A stretch of DNA of 64,000 bases from Prorocentrum cordatum (GCA_963575745.1 CAUYUJ010016487.1:1-64000), one strand, 5' to 3'. Counted from the first letter of the stretch, positions 38,045 to 48,639 are shown. A program made the numbers and translations. Notes: a model not told the origin generated them from the sequence alone.

Positions 38045-38565
38045 TCTAGTGGCCCCACAAGGAGCTCCACCGAAGGTCCTGGTGGCGCAGCCCGCCTGCG
38101 GTCCCGCCACCCCTTTCGGCACACCCCTCACCCGTTTCGTGGCCCTATCTGGAGCTCCACCGAAGGTCCCAGAGGCGCAGCCCGCATACGGCCCCGCCAC
38201 CCACTTCGGCACATCCCTCACGCGCTTCGTGGACCCACAAGGAGCTCCACCGAAGGTCCTAGCGTCACAGCCCGTATGCGGTCCCGCCCCTCGCATTTCG
38301 GCACACCCCTCACGCATTTCGAGGCCCACAGGGAGCTCCACTGAAGGTCCCAGTGGTGCAGTCTGGATGCGTCCCCCTGCCCATTTCGGCCCCCCCCCCA
38401 CAATTTATCTGGCACCACAGGGAGCTCCTCCGAAGGTCCCAGTGGCCATGCTCGCATGCGGCCGCCCCACCCATGTCGGCACACCCCTCACGCGTTCGCA
38501 AGCGTCCGCCCCACTCATTGCGGTACAACACTCACGCGTCTCGTGGCCCCAGAGGAAGCACCACC
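38045..38565 (+). repeat. 90-bp tandem array, six units
   Basis: Unit begins GTGGCCCCACAAGGAGCTCC ACCGAAGGTCC and continues GGCGCAGCCCGC.TGCGG.CCCGCC, TTTCGGCACACCCCTCACGC. The first three units are close to 90 bp and stay in one frame (AP.GAPPKV...GPATPFGTPL TRFV), but later units have frame-breaking indels, so coding is unlikely. Confidence 0.85.
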
Positions 38566-38624
38566 GACGGCGATACTCAAAAGGACGGAACTCCCAAGCG
38601 TACATGGTTGGGTCTTTCACCAGG

Positions 38625-38765
38625 CTAGTTTTCCGAGGAGCGGCCCAAGAGGTCCCGACGCCTCCCCCAAGCCCAAACTTGGCACCCCGGATCCCTTTTC
38701 AGTTCCTCTGGGGCCCGATGGTCCCGAGTGCCAGATCGAGGGAAACAAATGCCAGCAAACAAAAA
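38625..38765 (-). repeat. R3 interspersed repeat, diverged
   Basis: GGCCCAAGAGGTCCCGACGC CTCCCCCAAGCCC and CTGGGGCCCGATGGTCCCG match the family in order, with GGGCCAGTTTTTCG decayed to AGCCCAAACTTGG. Confidence 0.45.
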
Positions 38766-38984
38766 AACACATGTCGACAGGCATCTGGGGATGTCCAGTC
38801 GGGCCGTGCCTCTGAGGCGAACCCGCGACCGAGCCCGCTCGAGCATGGGCGGGTCCTGCTTCGGGGCGGCGCGCGCGCGAGGCGGGGGCGGAGGAGTATC
38901 AGCCTCCGCGGTGGCCCGCGCCCGCGCCCGCCCGGAAACGGCTGGAACCAAAAAGGGCTCAAAGCTGCACAGACAGCTCGAGCC

Positions 38985-39215
38985 AGAGCGGGCACGCAGG
39001 CCGCCCTCGTCTCCCAGCGTCTCGCCGGCCTCGTCCTCCAGCCGGGGCTCCGCCTCCTCGGCTTCCCCCACCCGGGCATCCTGCCCGGGCACCTCCCTCC
39101 GCCTCCGCCTCGACCTCCTCCTGCTCCGCCACCTCCGGCTCCTCCTCCGCGGCCTCCTGATCCTCAGCAGCCTCGTCGATCCCCCTCACCGACCTCTTCT
39201 GCCGACCACGGCGTG
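38985..39215 (-). CDS. Acidic low-complexity exon candidate
   Basis: After a possible acceptor GTCGGCAG|AAGAGG the minus strand reads KRSVRGIDEAAEDQEAAEEE PEVAEQEEVEAEAEGG, then a Gly/Arg-rich part. Glu/Ala richness could reflect a disordered segment or only a GAG-rich tract. Confidence 0.25.
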
Positions 39216-39509
39216 GCGAGGCCCATCATGGCAGCACGGAGGGGTCACAGGGGTGAAAGGCACCGAGAACGCGCCGAGTCAGGTGCACCCTTGGACCCAG
39301 GGAGCAGAAAACACGACATGCGTGCACAAGAAGCGAGGGGGGGGGAAGATCCCCTGCTTGAAGGTCCCCTGCTTCCGTTGGGGACGAGCCAGGCACCCCT
39401 GGAAAGCTCTCGGCGTGGCGCAGCTGCTGAAAGCACGCCGAGACCGCCGAGAACCGACGAACAAATCACATGACTTCGCACCCTCGAGCCCCATGCGAAG
39501 GAGTGCGTT

Positions 39510-39655
39510 TTTTTCAAAGCGCGGCCCCAAAGGTCCCGACCCCTCCCCTCGGGCCAGTTCGTCGCTCCCGATCCGGTTATGATGTCCCTGGGGCCTGACA
39601 ACGGGCCCCAGAATCCAACATCGGAAATCAAACGGGGGGGGGGAAATCATACCAC
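39510..39655 (-). repeat. R3 interspersed repeat
   Basis: GCGCGGCCCCAAAGGTCCCG ACCCCTCCCCTCGGGCCAGTT and GGGGCCTGACAACGGGCCCC AG agree with the family. Confidence 0.65.
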
Positions 39656-39689
39656 CGTCGAGCAGAGAAGGCTGACAAGGAGCAAGATC

Positions 39690-39845
39690 TGGACCCCTGA
39701 CATGGGTACGACGACAGCGGCCGCTGTTGGGCATCCAACCCTCCTCAAATGGCAACATCCGCGGGGGGCACCGACAGCGAGCCTTGCTCAAAATGAACAG
39801 GACCTGCTGTCGGACTCCGTACCCGTTCTTCCCGCACGGCAGGTT
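39690..39845 (+). repeat. Interspersed repeat F, copy 1
   Basis: GGCAACATCCGCGGGGGGCA CCGACAGCGAGCCTTGCTCA AAATGAACAGGACCTGCTGTC is matched by 44245-44310 (GGGCAACGCCCGCGGCAGAA, GACAGCGAGCCCTGCTCAAA ATGGGCAGGAACTGCTATC), same orientation. Confidence 0.65.
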
Positions 39846-40105
39846 CGTGCAGCGCCGACTTCGGCGTCGGCTCCGGGCACCGAGCGGATCGTCCAGCCAA
39901 GAACGACCGGCGGTTGACAGCGAGGAGCGCTGGCGCAGGCGCCCGGTTTGCGACGCCCCGCCCCTGGGCGGCGCGCCACTTCGACCCCGCCCTCCAGCTG
40001 CTCCGCGACCGCGGCCCTCGGCCACCCACGCCGCCGCGAGCCGCCGCGCGGTGCTCCCCTCCCGGGGGGCCGCAGCAGAGGAAAACAAAAGAAGAAGTGC
40101 ACAGT

Positions 40106-40256
40106 CACAAGCCTTCGCCGGTCCGCGCGGATTTCCTAGATCCGCGCTGGACCCCCCTCCCTGGCGCACGGAGCGCGCGAGGGGCGGCGCCGGAGGCGCC
40201 GCCTGGGGGGCCCGGTGCAGATTCAAGGAATCTGCGCGGACCGGCCACAGTCGACG
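40106..40256. mobile_element. Foldback element, GGTCCGCGCGGATT termini
   Basis: Left GCCGGTCCGCGCGGATTTCCT, right AGGAATCTGCGCGGACCGGCC. The interior includes GGGGCGGCGCCGGAGGCGCC GCC, also palindromic. The terminal GGTCCGCGCGGATT also occurs in the 22009 foldback. Confidence 0.7.
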
Positions 40257-40371
40257 GTCATTTTTTCCTCGTTCGACTCGAGGACGCGTGTCAGCGCCAA
40301 CGCGTGTCTGTCCACCGATCTTGCTACCCCAGACATGCTCGCGTCCTGCTAAAATCAAGGCGGGAGATGCT

Positions 40372-40452
40372 TGGCCGTGTTGGGCCTCCGGGGGTCCTTC
40401 TCGGGCCGGTCAAAAAACCGACTCAGGATGAAAAGCCCGTGGGGAATACTTC
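40372..40452 (-). repeat. R4 interspersed repeat, short copy
   Basis: The reverse complement reads GGGCTTTTCATCCTGAGTCG GTTTTTTGACCGGCCC, close to 42995-43125. Confidence 0.55.
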
Positions 40453-40596
40453 CCGGGACCCCGCACCAAGAAATAAACAGGACATCGCATGTCTGGGAGT
40501 GGATATCATCTGGAGCACGTTTTTTTGTTGCATATGTTTTCGCGATAACACACCTGACCAGCCCCGCCGCTCCCCCTTTCCTCCCCCTCCCCTTGG

Positions 40597-40730
40597 TCGC
40601 GTCACGATTCTGGGAAATGCGCTGGCGCCGTGTGGGAAATGGCCATCCCTAGGCTTTGCCAGATGGCGGCGGCGCGAATCGTGGCGTGACCAGTCCTCTC
40701 CCCCCTCTTCACCCCCCCCTCCTGGTCACG
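40597..40730. repeat. Inverted repeat GGTCGCGTCACGATTC / GAATCGTGGCGTGACC
   Basis: Two 16-bp arms about 65 bp apart; a second GTGACCAG...CTGGTCAC pair overlaps the right arm. A small foldback is likely. Confidence 0.5.
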
Positions 40731-40779
40731 CCCGCTATCGGAAGGGAATCTTGGATGTGAAATGCCACGGACAAACTCA

Positions 40780-40990
40780 TTGACAACAACGAAGACCTGA
40801 GCCTGCCTCCAGTGCACCCGGAAATGCTTCACGGTCTGAAGGCGCTCCAGCCGTCCGCGGCCCCCTTCCCCTTCGATCCCTCCTGGCCTTCCTTCCCGCC
40901 GCGGTGCCCAACTCGCACCGCCTCGGCCCTGCCGCAGCCACGACCGCAACCCGGATCTAAGGCGCCGGCGATCAAAAAAATGCCTGCCCA
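40780..40990 (-). CDS. Exon candidate, function unknown
   Basis: The minus strand reads RLERLQTVKHFRVHWRQAQV FVVVNEFVRGIS after an Arg/Gly-rich stretch. The VKHFRVHWRQAQVFVVVNEF part is clearly protein-like. Boundaries are uncertain. Confidence 0.35.
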
Positions 40991-41177
40991 CCGCGAGCCT
41001 TGCATACGACGCATGCTTCGCGCCATCGGCGGAGCCGGGCGGGGTTGAAAGCGCACTGGGCTATCACACTCCCCGGCCCCCCCCGCGAGCACCCCCATGG
41101 ATCGAGGCACAGGGGGGCGGGGGCGAGCCAGGGAGAGACCCAGACCACTCGCGGTGAGACCGAGATCTTTGATATAG

Positions 41178-41335
41178 GAGGAGACGGAGGAGGAAGAGGA
41201 GGAGGAGGAGGAGGAGGAGGAGGAGCAGGAGGAGGAGGAGGAGGAGGAGGAGGAGGAGGAGGAGGAGGAGCAGGAGGAGGAGGAGGAGGAGGAGGAGGAG
41301 GAGGAGGAGGAGGAGGAGGAGGAGGAGGAGGAGGG
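41178..41335. repeat. (GAG)n microsatellite, about 158 bp
   Basis: Longest trinucleotide run in the window, with two AGC interruptions. Confidence 0.95.
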
Positions 41336-41339
41336 GGGC

Positions 41340-41996
41340 TTTCTTCGACCTGGGCCTCTGGGGCCTGTTGCCGGGCCTCGATCGGGACCGACGAAAGCGC
41401 GCAGGCGGCTGAGCTTCACGGCGCCTCCCCGCGCTGTGGGGCGCCAGCGTATGTGTATCCAGGGAAGGCGCCCGGCGCCGAGGCCGAGAAACCAGCTCAC
41501 CAAATTTGGCCCCCCCCCCCCCTTTCCCGATCCCCCCCCCTCGTAGCCTCGTCCGACCCGGAGAAGGGAAGGGCCTCGATGCGGTGATTTGTTGGCCTCT
41601 TCCCGGGACTGACTGGACTTTACGACGGCATGGGAGCAATGAACAAAATCTTCACGATGCGCGATTTAAACTGATGGGTATCCCCACGTTGGGCACTCTT
41701 GCCATACTGCACAACGCTGACGCCTTGCGCGGCGCCGCAGAAGCACGAACCACTATTGATATACACTTCTGCGCTCGCCGCTGCGGGGCGTGACCGCCTC
41801 TTGCCTAACGGCTGGCGCCGACGCGGCGCTGCGCTCGAGCGCTCGCGCAGGCGCGCGTGTCCGGCAGGGGGGGGGAGGAGGAAGGGCAGCCCGAGGATAG
41901 TGGATAATGGATGGATGGGAAGGGAAGGGGAAGAAAGCAAATGGGCAAATGACGCGAGAGTGAGGAAAGCGGGCGTCGATGCAAGAGATCCCCCCA
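41340..41996. other. Spacer, nothing recognised
   Basis: Contains C-runs near 41505-41545 and a GCGCTCGAGCGCTCGCGC-rich patch; no exon or repeat family supported. Confidence 0.3.
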
Positions 41997-42722
41997 TCAA
42001 CCGTGCTCTGCGAAGTCCGCGAACAGATCGAAGAGGCCCTCTGGAGGAGCACCGTGCCAATGTTCGCGGGCGCTCGCAAGTTGTTCGGCGTGCGCGATGG
42101 CTTCGCAGAGGGTCGTTTTGATGCGGGCGCTCTTCGCGATAGCCTCGTAGATGTCGGCGGGTAGATCGCGCGTGTCGGCCAAATCCTCGCTTGAGGACGT
42201 TCGGTGCCAGGCAAGAGAGAGCGGCGTGCTCGTCGGGCGCTCCTTGGCGCCGTCCTCCTCAACATCGTTCTTCACGGTGTCAGCGCCAGGCTTCTCGATG
42301 GCGTTCGCCCCTGCAGCCGGTGGCGCCGGCGCCTGATGGCCCTGCGTCTCGGCACGCGTGCCTGGTGTGCACTCTTCCACACACGAGAGGGCACGACGGG
42401 TCACGCGCGCGCCTGATGGAACGGGATTGCGCAAGGTCTGAGGCGCAGCGAGGTGATGGGCGAGATGTCGGCGCCGCTGGCTGCACAGACAGAGCCGACG
42501 AAGATCATAATGGCGGAGGTATGGCACATCGGGGATGCGGGGGTCCAACGGGTCCTCTCGGGCTTTCTCGAGAGGTGCATTGCACGGCTCGGTGATGCCG
42601 ATGCTGTCGTTCGTGTCGTAGGGCACGCGAGCGCCACGCCAGGGCGCCGCAGGCGTGTCCATGATCGAGTTATCGGGGTAAGTTGCCCTCAGCGCGTGCA
42701 GCGCCAAGCCCAGAGGTGTCCC
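41997..42722 (-). CDS. 3'-terminal exon of an unknown gene
   Basis: The frame is open to a TGA at 41997 and ends in a convincing helical C-terminus: DLADTRDLPADIYEAIAKSA, RIKTTLCEAIAHAEQLASAR and EHWHGAPPEGLFDLFADFAE HG. The middle is Ala/Pro/Glu-rich and probably disordered. The upstream part contains SIMDTPAAPWRGARVPYDTN DSIGITEPC, a diverged repeat of DTLAAPLCGAHVPNITDTVD IYELC, which lies about 157 bp further upstream in another frame, suggesting tandem exon duplication. The frame continues past 42722 into repeat sequence, so the true exon start is inside this range or spliced. No family recognised. Confidence 0.5.
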   Translation of the reverse strand, partial: GTPLGLALHALRATYPDNSIMDTPAAPWRGARVPYDTNDSIGITEPCNAPLEKAREDPLDPRIPDVPYLRHYDLRRLCLCSQRRRHLAHHLAAPQTLRNPVPSGARVTRRALSCVEECTPGTRAETQGHQAPAPPAAGANAIEKPGADTVKNDVEEDGAKERPTSTPLSLAWHRTSSSEDLADTRDLPADIYEAIAKSARIKTTLCEAIAHAEQLASAREHWHGAPPEGLFDLFADFAEHG

Positions 42723-42994
42723 TAATATGGCTCCCCATCGCACAGCTCGTAAATGTCGACGGTGTCGGTGATGTTGGGCACGTGAGCGCCACACAGGGGC
42801 GCCGCAAGCGTGTCCTTGGTCAGGTGGAGCGTCACGGTGTGCGAAGTCCTCTCCGCCCTGCCTGGCTGCCTCGGCGGCGCGAAGAGCACTGGAACACCCA
42901 GCCATGTGGCGCAATAGCTGCATGGGTGCCCGTGCGAATGTGCGGGTGGAGGGGGAGCAGAGTGCGAGGCCGACTTCTGGGAAGGTGTTCGAGC

Positions 42995-43125
42995 CGTTCG
43001 TGGCCTTCGGGGCTGGATTTTCATCCTGAATAGTTTTTTGACGGCCCCTCGGCCGGGTAAGGGTCCTCGGAGGCCGGACAATAGCCCAAAACCTCCCGTC
43101 GTGATTTTGCCACAACGCGGGGGGG
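42995..43125 (+). repeat. R4 interspersed repeat
   Basis: GGGGCTGGATTTTCATCCTG AATAGTTTTTTGACGGCCCC, GGTCCTCGGAGGCCGG and AAAACCTCCCGTCGTGATTT. Confidence 0.6.
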
Positions 43126-43849
43126 TCTGGGAGGGAGGAGCCTCGAGCGAGGGGGAAGAGGCTCCCAGACCGAGAGGCCGAACCCCGAGCAGCAGCCAAG
43201 CCCCGCAGCGGCGCACGCAACGTACGCGAGCTGTGCCGCGCGAGAGGGGGCCTCGAAGGGCCCTGGCGGGCTCGAAGCGACCCGCTCCGCGAGTCCCCGC
43301 GAGGCCGCGCGGCGGCCCAACTGTCACGAAGGGAGCGGGTCCTGGCCTTAGCTGGCCCGAGACGCAACGCGCAACACGCAGCGCGTTGACACGGAGCGCA
43401 TCACGCAGACTGGGAACGCAGGTCTGGCGCGACACATTCGCCAAAACGTGGACCACCACGCGCCGAGTCAATGCGCAACGCGTTAGCACACGGGCGTGCC
43501 AGGGCAGCGAAGGTCCTGACGGACAACGTGTCTTCTTGCCATCGCTCGGACGTCCGTTCCCCGTGCGTGGTGCGGTGTCGCGCGTGTTCGTCTCTCGAGA
43601 TGGTCCAGGATGCCCCAAGAGGCTCCGCATTGTCTGGCGCTGGCCTCGCCGAGGAAACACGCGCGCGTCCGAGCGACGCCCAAAGTCTTTGACGCAGCGC
43701 GGCATTCAGAGAAAGGGCGAGGCGGCAGCAGCAAGGAAGGGAAGGAGGGAGGGGCGGCAGCGGCAGCAAGCGGCAGGCGAAGCAGAAGCAACAGAGGGGC
43801 GAAGGCAGGGAAACGGTCCGGACAGCGCGCACAGAACCCCCTGGCGGTG

Positions 43850-43995
43850 CCCAACCAAAGAGGCCCCAAAGGTCGGGCACAACGGGCCCGAACAGAAAAA
43901 CGGGTCCTGGTCCCCAGGGGCCCTCCCCCGAGGCTGTCTCCTCATTTTGGGCAATTCGGTCCGGAGGTACAGGAAGGGCCTCCAAGGCCCAGAAA
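43850..43995 (-). repeat. R3 interspersed repeat, diverged
   Basis: AGGCCCCAAAGGTCGGGCAC, CCGAACAGAAAAACGGGTCC and GGTCCCCAGGGGCCC follow the family order. Confidence 0.45.
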
Positions 43996-44189
43996 AGATC
44001 ATGTTTGTCCACGCGGAAATGTCCACATAGGCCTATAGGCAAGGGTGTTTGGTGCGCGGCTTGCCGGCACCTGCACGCAGTTGGGGTTGGGCCCCCCCCA
44101 GCGCTCCCAAAACGTCGCGCTCCACAAACCACAAAATTTGGCACGCCCGAAGTGGTTACGGAAAAAAATGGGTACCATGCCCAATAGCA

Positions 44190-44335
44190 AATGTTGTCCA
44201 ACATCGGCAACGGCCGGTGTTGGCCAGGCGGATTTCTGTCTCCAGTGGGCAACGCCCGCGGCAGAACAGACAGCGAGCCCTGCTCAAAATGGGCAGGAAC
44301 TGCTATCAGCCTTTGTCCACATTCTTTAGGGGCCT
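44190..44335 (+). repeat. Interspersed repeat F, copy 2
   Basis: See the copy at 39690; about 75 per cent identity by eye over the shared 65 bp. Confidence 0.6.
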
Positions 44336-44492
44336 CCCAGATGGGATCGGAGCAGATGGGGTCGGAGGAGCACGCCGCATTGCCAATGCATCGCCGATGC
44401 ATCGGCGATGCACCGTCGACGTCGGCAATACATCGCCGCCTTCGGCGAGAAAATCTGGCTCCACATCAAGCAGCATCGGAAGTGCAGCCTAG
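44336..44492. mobile_element. Half copy of the 25.8-kb foldback
   Basis: GGCCTCCCAGATGGGATCGG AGCAGATGGGGTCGGAGGA, GCATCGCCGATGCATCGG and GAGAAAATCTGGCTCCACATC match the left half of 25797-25992; the right arm is missing. Confidence 0.6.
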
Positions 44493-44559
44493 ATTATTTC
44501 CGTACCCATGTCAAGTATACCACAAGTTTAGTTACTCCTACGTGCAGCCGACACCCTGA

Positions 44560-44962
44560 TTCGTGGCGACCCCGAGCCCCCATCATGATGGTGAGGTAGC
44601 TGCTGTTGCTCGTTCGGGCTTCCGGAAATACACCTCGCAACGGCTTCCCTGAACCTCAAGCGTGTCTCAAAGCCCGTTCCGAGCTGCTTCCCAATACCTG
44701 TACCGTCAAGCTTTTCAGAGGCTCCTTCCACGAGCTGCCAGAGACCCTTTGCATAAATTTGGGGGGAAGACTCTGTCGCCTAGTTGTCCGGGTTTGAGAC
44801 ACCACAAGTGGCGACCCTGAGCCCCCGGCATGATGGTGAGGTAGCTGCTGCGGAGGTTCACGCCGACCGCCTCGTGGAAGCGCGGGCGCGCGCGCTCGCG
44901 CCGCCCGCCCTCTCCTGCGACAAACCCTGGGCCAAGGCAGGCCGGCGCTGTAGGCGGTCGGT
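44560..44962 (-). CDS. Exon candidate and its truncated duplicate
   Basis: The minus strand (44817-44962) reads GFVAGEGGRRERARPRFHEA and VGVNLRSSYLTIMPGAQ to a donor GGGGCTCAG|GGTCGC. About 245 bp further downstream on the same strand (44563-44603) the last part is repeated as SYLTIMMGARGR, without its first half. The second is probably a dead exon copy. No family recognised. Confidence 0.35.
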
Positions 44963-45004
44963 CACGAAGGTCGTGCGGGTGGCAATTGATGGAGGGTGAC
45001 CGAA

Positions 45005-46230
45005 AGTGAGGGTGAAGAGAGGAGCCCGAAAGGAGCCCTTGAGGGCCCCTTGTGGAGTTAGCAGGGGCCCAGAAGGCCCAATTTGGGGCCGTTTTCTTCC
45101 ACCCTCGATTTCACCCCCCCATATTACCACCCGTCCGAAAGAAGCGGGGGTAAGAGCAAAACCCATCAAGATCGGTCGCCGGACCCCGCCCGCGGCCCAG
45201 CTGGTGCAGCGCTTCACCGCAGATCCGTGGTTGACGCTCCCGCGGGGCCCGAGAGCGCCCCCCCCCCCCCCCCAGAGCCCGAAGATGGAGTTGGAGGGGT
45301 AAGGAGGTGGAGGATGAGGAGGAGGGAGAAGAAGAGGAGGGGGAGGAGGGCCCCCTCCCCCCTTCAGCTTATGGTGGTGGTTGTGGAAGGCAGGCCCATC
45401 AGCTGGGACACCTCGGCCCCCCCGGCCGGCTCCAGAGTCCGGCGGCCCCCACCGCCGCCGCCGCTCGCCGTCGCGACGGATGGCCCCCCCAGGGGCCCGC
45501 GGGCGGAGACCGCTCCCCCCCCCGCCAGCCAAGAGGCCCCTCTCCGAGGCACCTCCTCCGAGGCCCGCCCTGTGGCCCCTCGGCCGTCGGCAGGGAGGGG
45601 GCGCCCGCGCAGTTGTTACCTCTCCGCACCTCTGGCCCTGAGAACTGAAGGCGCCAACTGCTACCATCCAGTGCTTTCCAATCCAGGGAGGGAGGGAGGG
45701 AGGGAGGGGGGATGGAGGGAGGGAAGTGAGGGGGAGGGGGGAAGGAGGGAGGGGTCGGGAGTCGGAGCAGGGCGAGTTGAGGCACCGGCGGCTCCAAAGA
45801 GGCCCCCGGACTCTCGGGTCCAGGCGCACTTGTTTGCCGAGCTGCGGCTGGCCGTGGCGACGAGGGCCCCCCCGGAAGGCCAACTGCCGCTGCCTCAACT
45901 CCCCCGCACACCACCGCTCCGCGGCGCAGCAGGATGCTTGCACACCGGTAACCGCATGGGGCCTGCCGCCCGCGCGCCAACAAGATGCTTGCACGTCACA
46001 CCAGGCAGCCGCAATCGCACCAGGGAGGAAGGGGAAAGATACGTGGGAAAGGCGAGAGGGAGGGAGGGGAGGAAGAGGAAAGATACGTAGGAGAGGCGAG
46101 AATCAGCTCCCCTCTCTCTGGAGGAGGCGAGACTGTCATTCCGCTGCGCGAACTCCTGGCTGGATGCTCCTTCGTCCGTCGTCCGACGGGCCAGGCCGTG
46201 CCCACGCACGGAAGAGGCGAGAGGAGAGAG
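45005..46230. other. GC-rich region with weak exon hints only
   Basis: Plus-strand bits AAQLVQRFTADPWLTLP (about 45200) and RVQAHLFAELRLAVATRAPP EGQLPLPQLP (about 45820-45910) are protein-like but lack confirmed boundaries. A 17-C run lies near 45260 and GGGAGGGAGG repeats at 45690-45760. Confidence 0.3.
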
Positions 46231-46350
46231 GCAGCAGCAGCAGCAGCAGCAGCAGGTGGAGGAGGAGGAGGAGGGGGAGGAGGAGGAGGAGGAGGAGGAG
46301 GAGGAGGAGGAGGAGGAGGAGGAGGAGGAGGAGGAGGAGGAGGAGAAGGG
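46231..46350. repeat. (GCA)n then (GAG)n microsatellite
   Basis: Eight GCA units followed by about 95 bp of GAG repeats. Confidence 0.95.
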
Positions 46351-46484
46351 GCAAGGGCACTGTGACTGTGCGACGAGCACCGCCTGGAGCAGGGAGGCGA
46401 GGGAGCAGACAGCCGAAGCCCGCGTCGGTCGCGGGCGCTGGCAAGTATCCGCGGAAGGAGAAGGGGGGGCAATGGAGCCCAGAA

Positions 46485-46720
46485 ACGAATCGAGATGTCG
46501 GCTCGGCGATCGAAATGAATCGGATCTGAATCGGATCGACGGACATCGACAGCCCAATCGGGAGAAGTCGAATCGGCGGAAATCGGCAGGCTAGTAAGTC
46601 TCAATTGATAAATCGGAATACAAACCGGAATCCGAAATCAATTCGAATCGGAATCGGAAGCCATCGTAATCGAATCGGATCGAATAGAAGGAATCGAAAC
46701 AAAACGAAGCGAGGTCGAAT
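46485..46720 (+). repeat. Interspersed AATCGG-rich repeat, copy 2
   Basis: Matches 35610-35830 through GGCTCGGCGATC, AATCGGCGGAAATCGG, GGAATCGGAAGCCATCG and GAAGGAATCGAAA. Confidence 0.6.
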
Positions 46721-46915
46721 CGCAACAAGCCCTGGGGGGCAGCGGGAGCGGCGAAGGACGCGGACAGCGCACAGGACAAGCAGCAGCACGCGCGGGGTGC
46801 AGGAGAGGAGACGGCGCGGAGAGGGGGGAAGTGATCGGGTCGGACGAGATGGGGGGGGTAGAAAAAGGGGGGGGGCTTAAAGGCCACGCTCCTTGTTTTT
46901 TCTCCTCCGTCTTCC

Positions 46916-46970
46916 ATTCCTCCTCCTCCTCCTCCTCCTCCTCCTCCTCCTCCTCCTCCTTCTCTTCCTC
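46916..46970. repeat. (CTC)n microsatellite
   Basis: Near-pure CTC run. Confidence 0.95.
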
Positions 46971-48479
46971 CAGCCTTCGGGGCGTGAGCAAAAACACCCA
47001 GCCGCTCCAGCTCCAGAATACCCTACCTAACGCCCTGGACGTCTCTACTTCGCTGGTGGTCGGCGGAATGGCGTAAGCCACTTAGATCAAGGGGGGTCGG
47101 AGGCGACGATTGGGGCGAACAGTCCATGGGGGGCAATACATGTAACTATCCGAGGGCGTCGGTGGTCCATGTCTTCGGCGAGGCTCCAAGGCCCGCCCCG
47201 GAGCTATTCGCCCCTACCGTCGCCAACTAATGTTAGCGAATCAGGTCACGGAGCTGATGTTCAAGGCGCCTCCCAGCACCGATGTAACGGAGGAAGCGCC
47301 AAACAGCGGGGCCAACACCGGCTGAATGCAACAGGCTTGGCACCCGCCCGCCCCCTTCCCTATCCCCCCCCTGCCGCCTGCCCCGAGAGAAGGGGGGATG
47401 AGGAAGAGGAGGACAAGAAGGCTGATGGGGGGAGGGGTACAGGGCAGCTGGGCTGTGCATCCACCCGCCAGGTTCTCCCGAGGCCCCCTCCTGGGGGGAA
47501 GCGGGGAGAGGAGGGGGAAGGGCAAAGAAAAGGAGAGCAGGGGGGAACGTTGGGGGGTCCACACTTTTTGGCCCTGCGCGCGGCGACTGGGCGGAGAAAG
47601 TCTTCGAGCAGCAATCGCAGCGCGCGAGAGACTAAGAGCGCCCGAGCTCTCAGAGACCGCTTGAGGTCCCGTAGCAGCCAGCCGCCCATGAGTTCCACAC
47701 ACACACCCCTAGTCCTCACCCCCCTCTCGAAACGCCCCCGAGCCAGGCGAGGACAAGAAGTGCAATCAGAATCGGCCCTGGGGCCACTTCTGGGGCCCCT
47801 CCCCAGGCACGCCCGTCGCCCCTGATCCGAGCCCGCTAAGCTTCCCGAGGGTGAAATTGACTCCTCAGTCGCAGCGGTGGCGAACGAACACCGCGTCCCC
47901 AGCCTTAGCGGGGGCGCAGCAGGCGAATTGTACAGTCGCAGCAGGCGAATTGTACAGTCGGGCTTGACTGAACAGGGCACCCGAGAGGACACAAGACTCT
48001 TCCGATGTCAACGTGGCCCCAGAGCACCAGAGGACAAGCAGGCTGCACAGGTCGGGATACACAGGACACGAGGGCACCCTCGACTCTTGGCATGGTCGAC
48101 CTACCCCTCAGGGCCGACTGTACACAAGCAGGCGGGAGACGGGACAGGGCGGCCGCGGAGGAGGGACAGGGACGGCGCGCCCAGGTCATGAAGGGCTCCG
48201 CGTGTCGCGCGGCGGCCCAAGAACGAGGCCGAGGCAGGCCTCCATGGAGGCCGAGACGCCTCCCCGCCTCCTCCTGGATCTCGGGCCGCAGATCTCGGCG
48301 GCGAGCGGAGGGGGGGAAGCGAGCAGGAGCAGGCCTGCCCTCTCGGAGGGCGGCGGGGCTCCTCGGTGGCCCTCCGGCCTCCCGAGAGGCGCCGGAGAGG
48401 GCCCGCCCTTCCGAGAGGCCTCTGCCCCCCGGGGCGCGCCGCCGAGCCGCGGCCGAGACGCCCGGCGCCTCCTCGCGGA
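46971..48479. other. Low-confidence region, one short tandem duplication
   Basis: A 22-bp unit GCAGCAGGCGAATTGTACAG TC is present twice at 47918-47960. A plus-strand frame ending at a stop near 47320 (LMLANQVTELMFKAPPSTDV TEEAPNSGANTG) is protein-like, but a competing frame ends nearby, so no gene is called. The rest is GC-rich without recognised features. Confidence 0.3.
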
Positions 48480-48639
48480 ATCTCGGGGCACGGCCCAGCT
48501 CCCTCGCGGCCGGCCGCTCGGGGCGCGCCGGGCCGTCCCGGGGCGCTCTCGGCGGGGCGCGGCTGCCGGGAGGCACCGCGAGGCTGGAAGACCAACGAGG
48601 GCCCACTCGAGATGCCCGAAGACCTCGAGCGCCACTGGC
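48480..48639 (-). repeat. R7 fragment
   Basis: Minus-strand GGCATCTCGAGTGGGCCCTC, CAGCCTCGCGGTGCC and GGGGCGCTCTCGG correspond to the start of R7 as seen inverted at 12.1 kb. It begins at the donor of the neighbouring exon. Confidence 0.4.

Noticed and set aside
38049-39473. 474-codon plus-strand ORF
   Set aside because: Starts in the 90-bp array, then crosses an R3 repeat and CTC-rich sequence; later array units break the frame.
41997-43367. Full 456-codon extent of the minus-strand frame
   Set aside because: The upstream third crosses an R4 repeat; only the downstream part is supported as coding.
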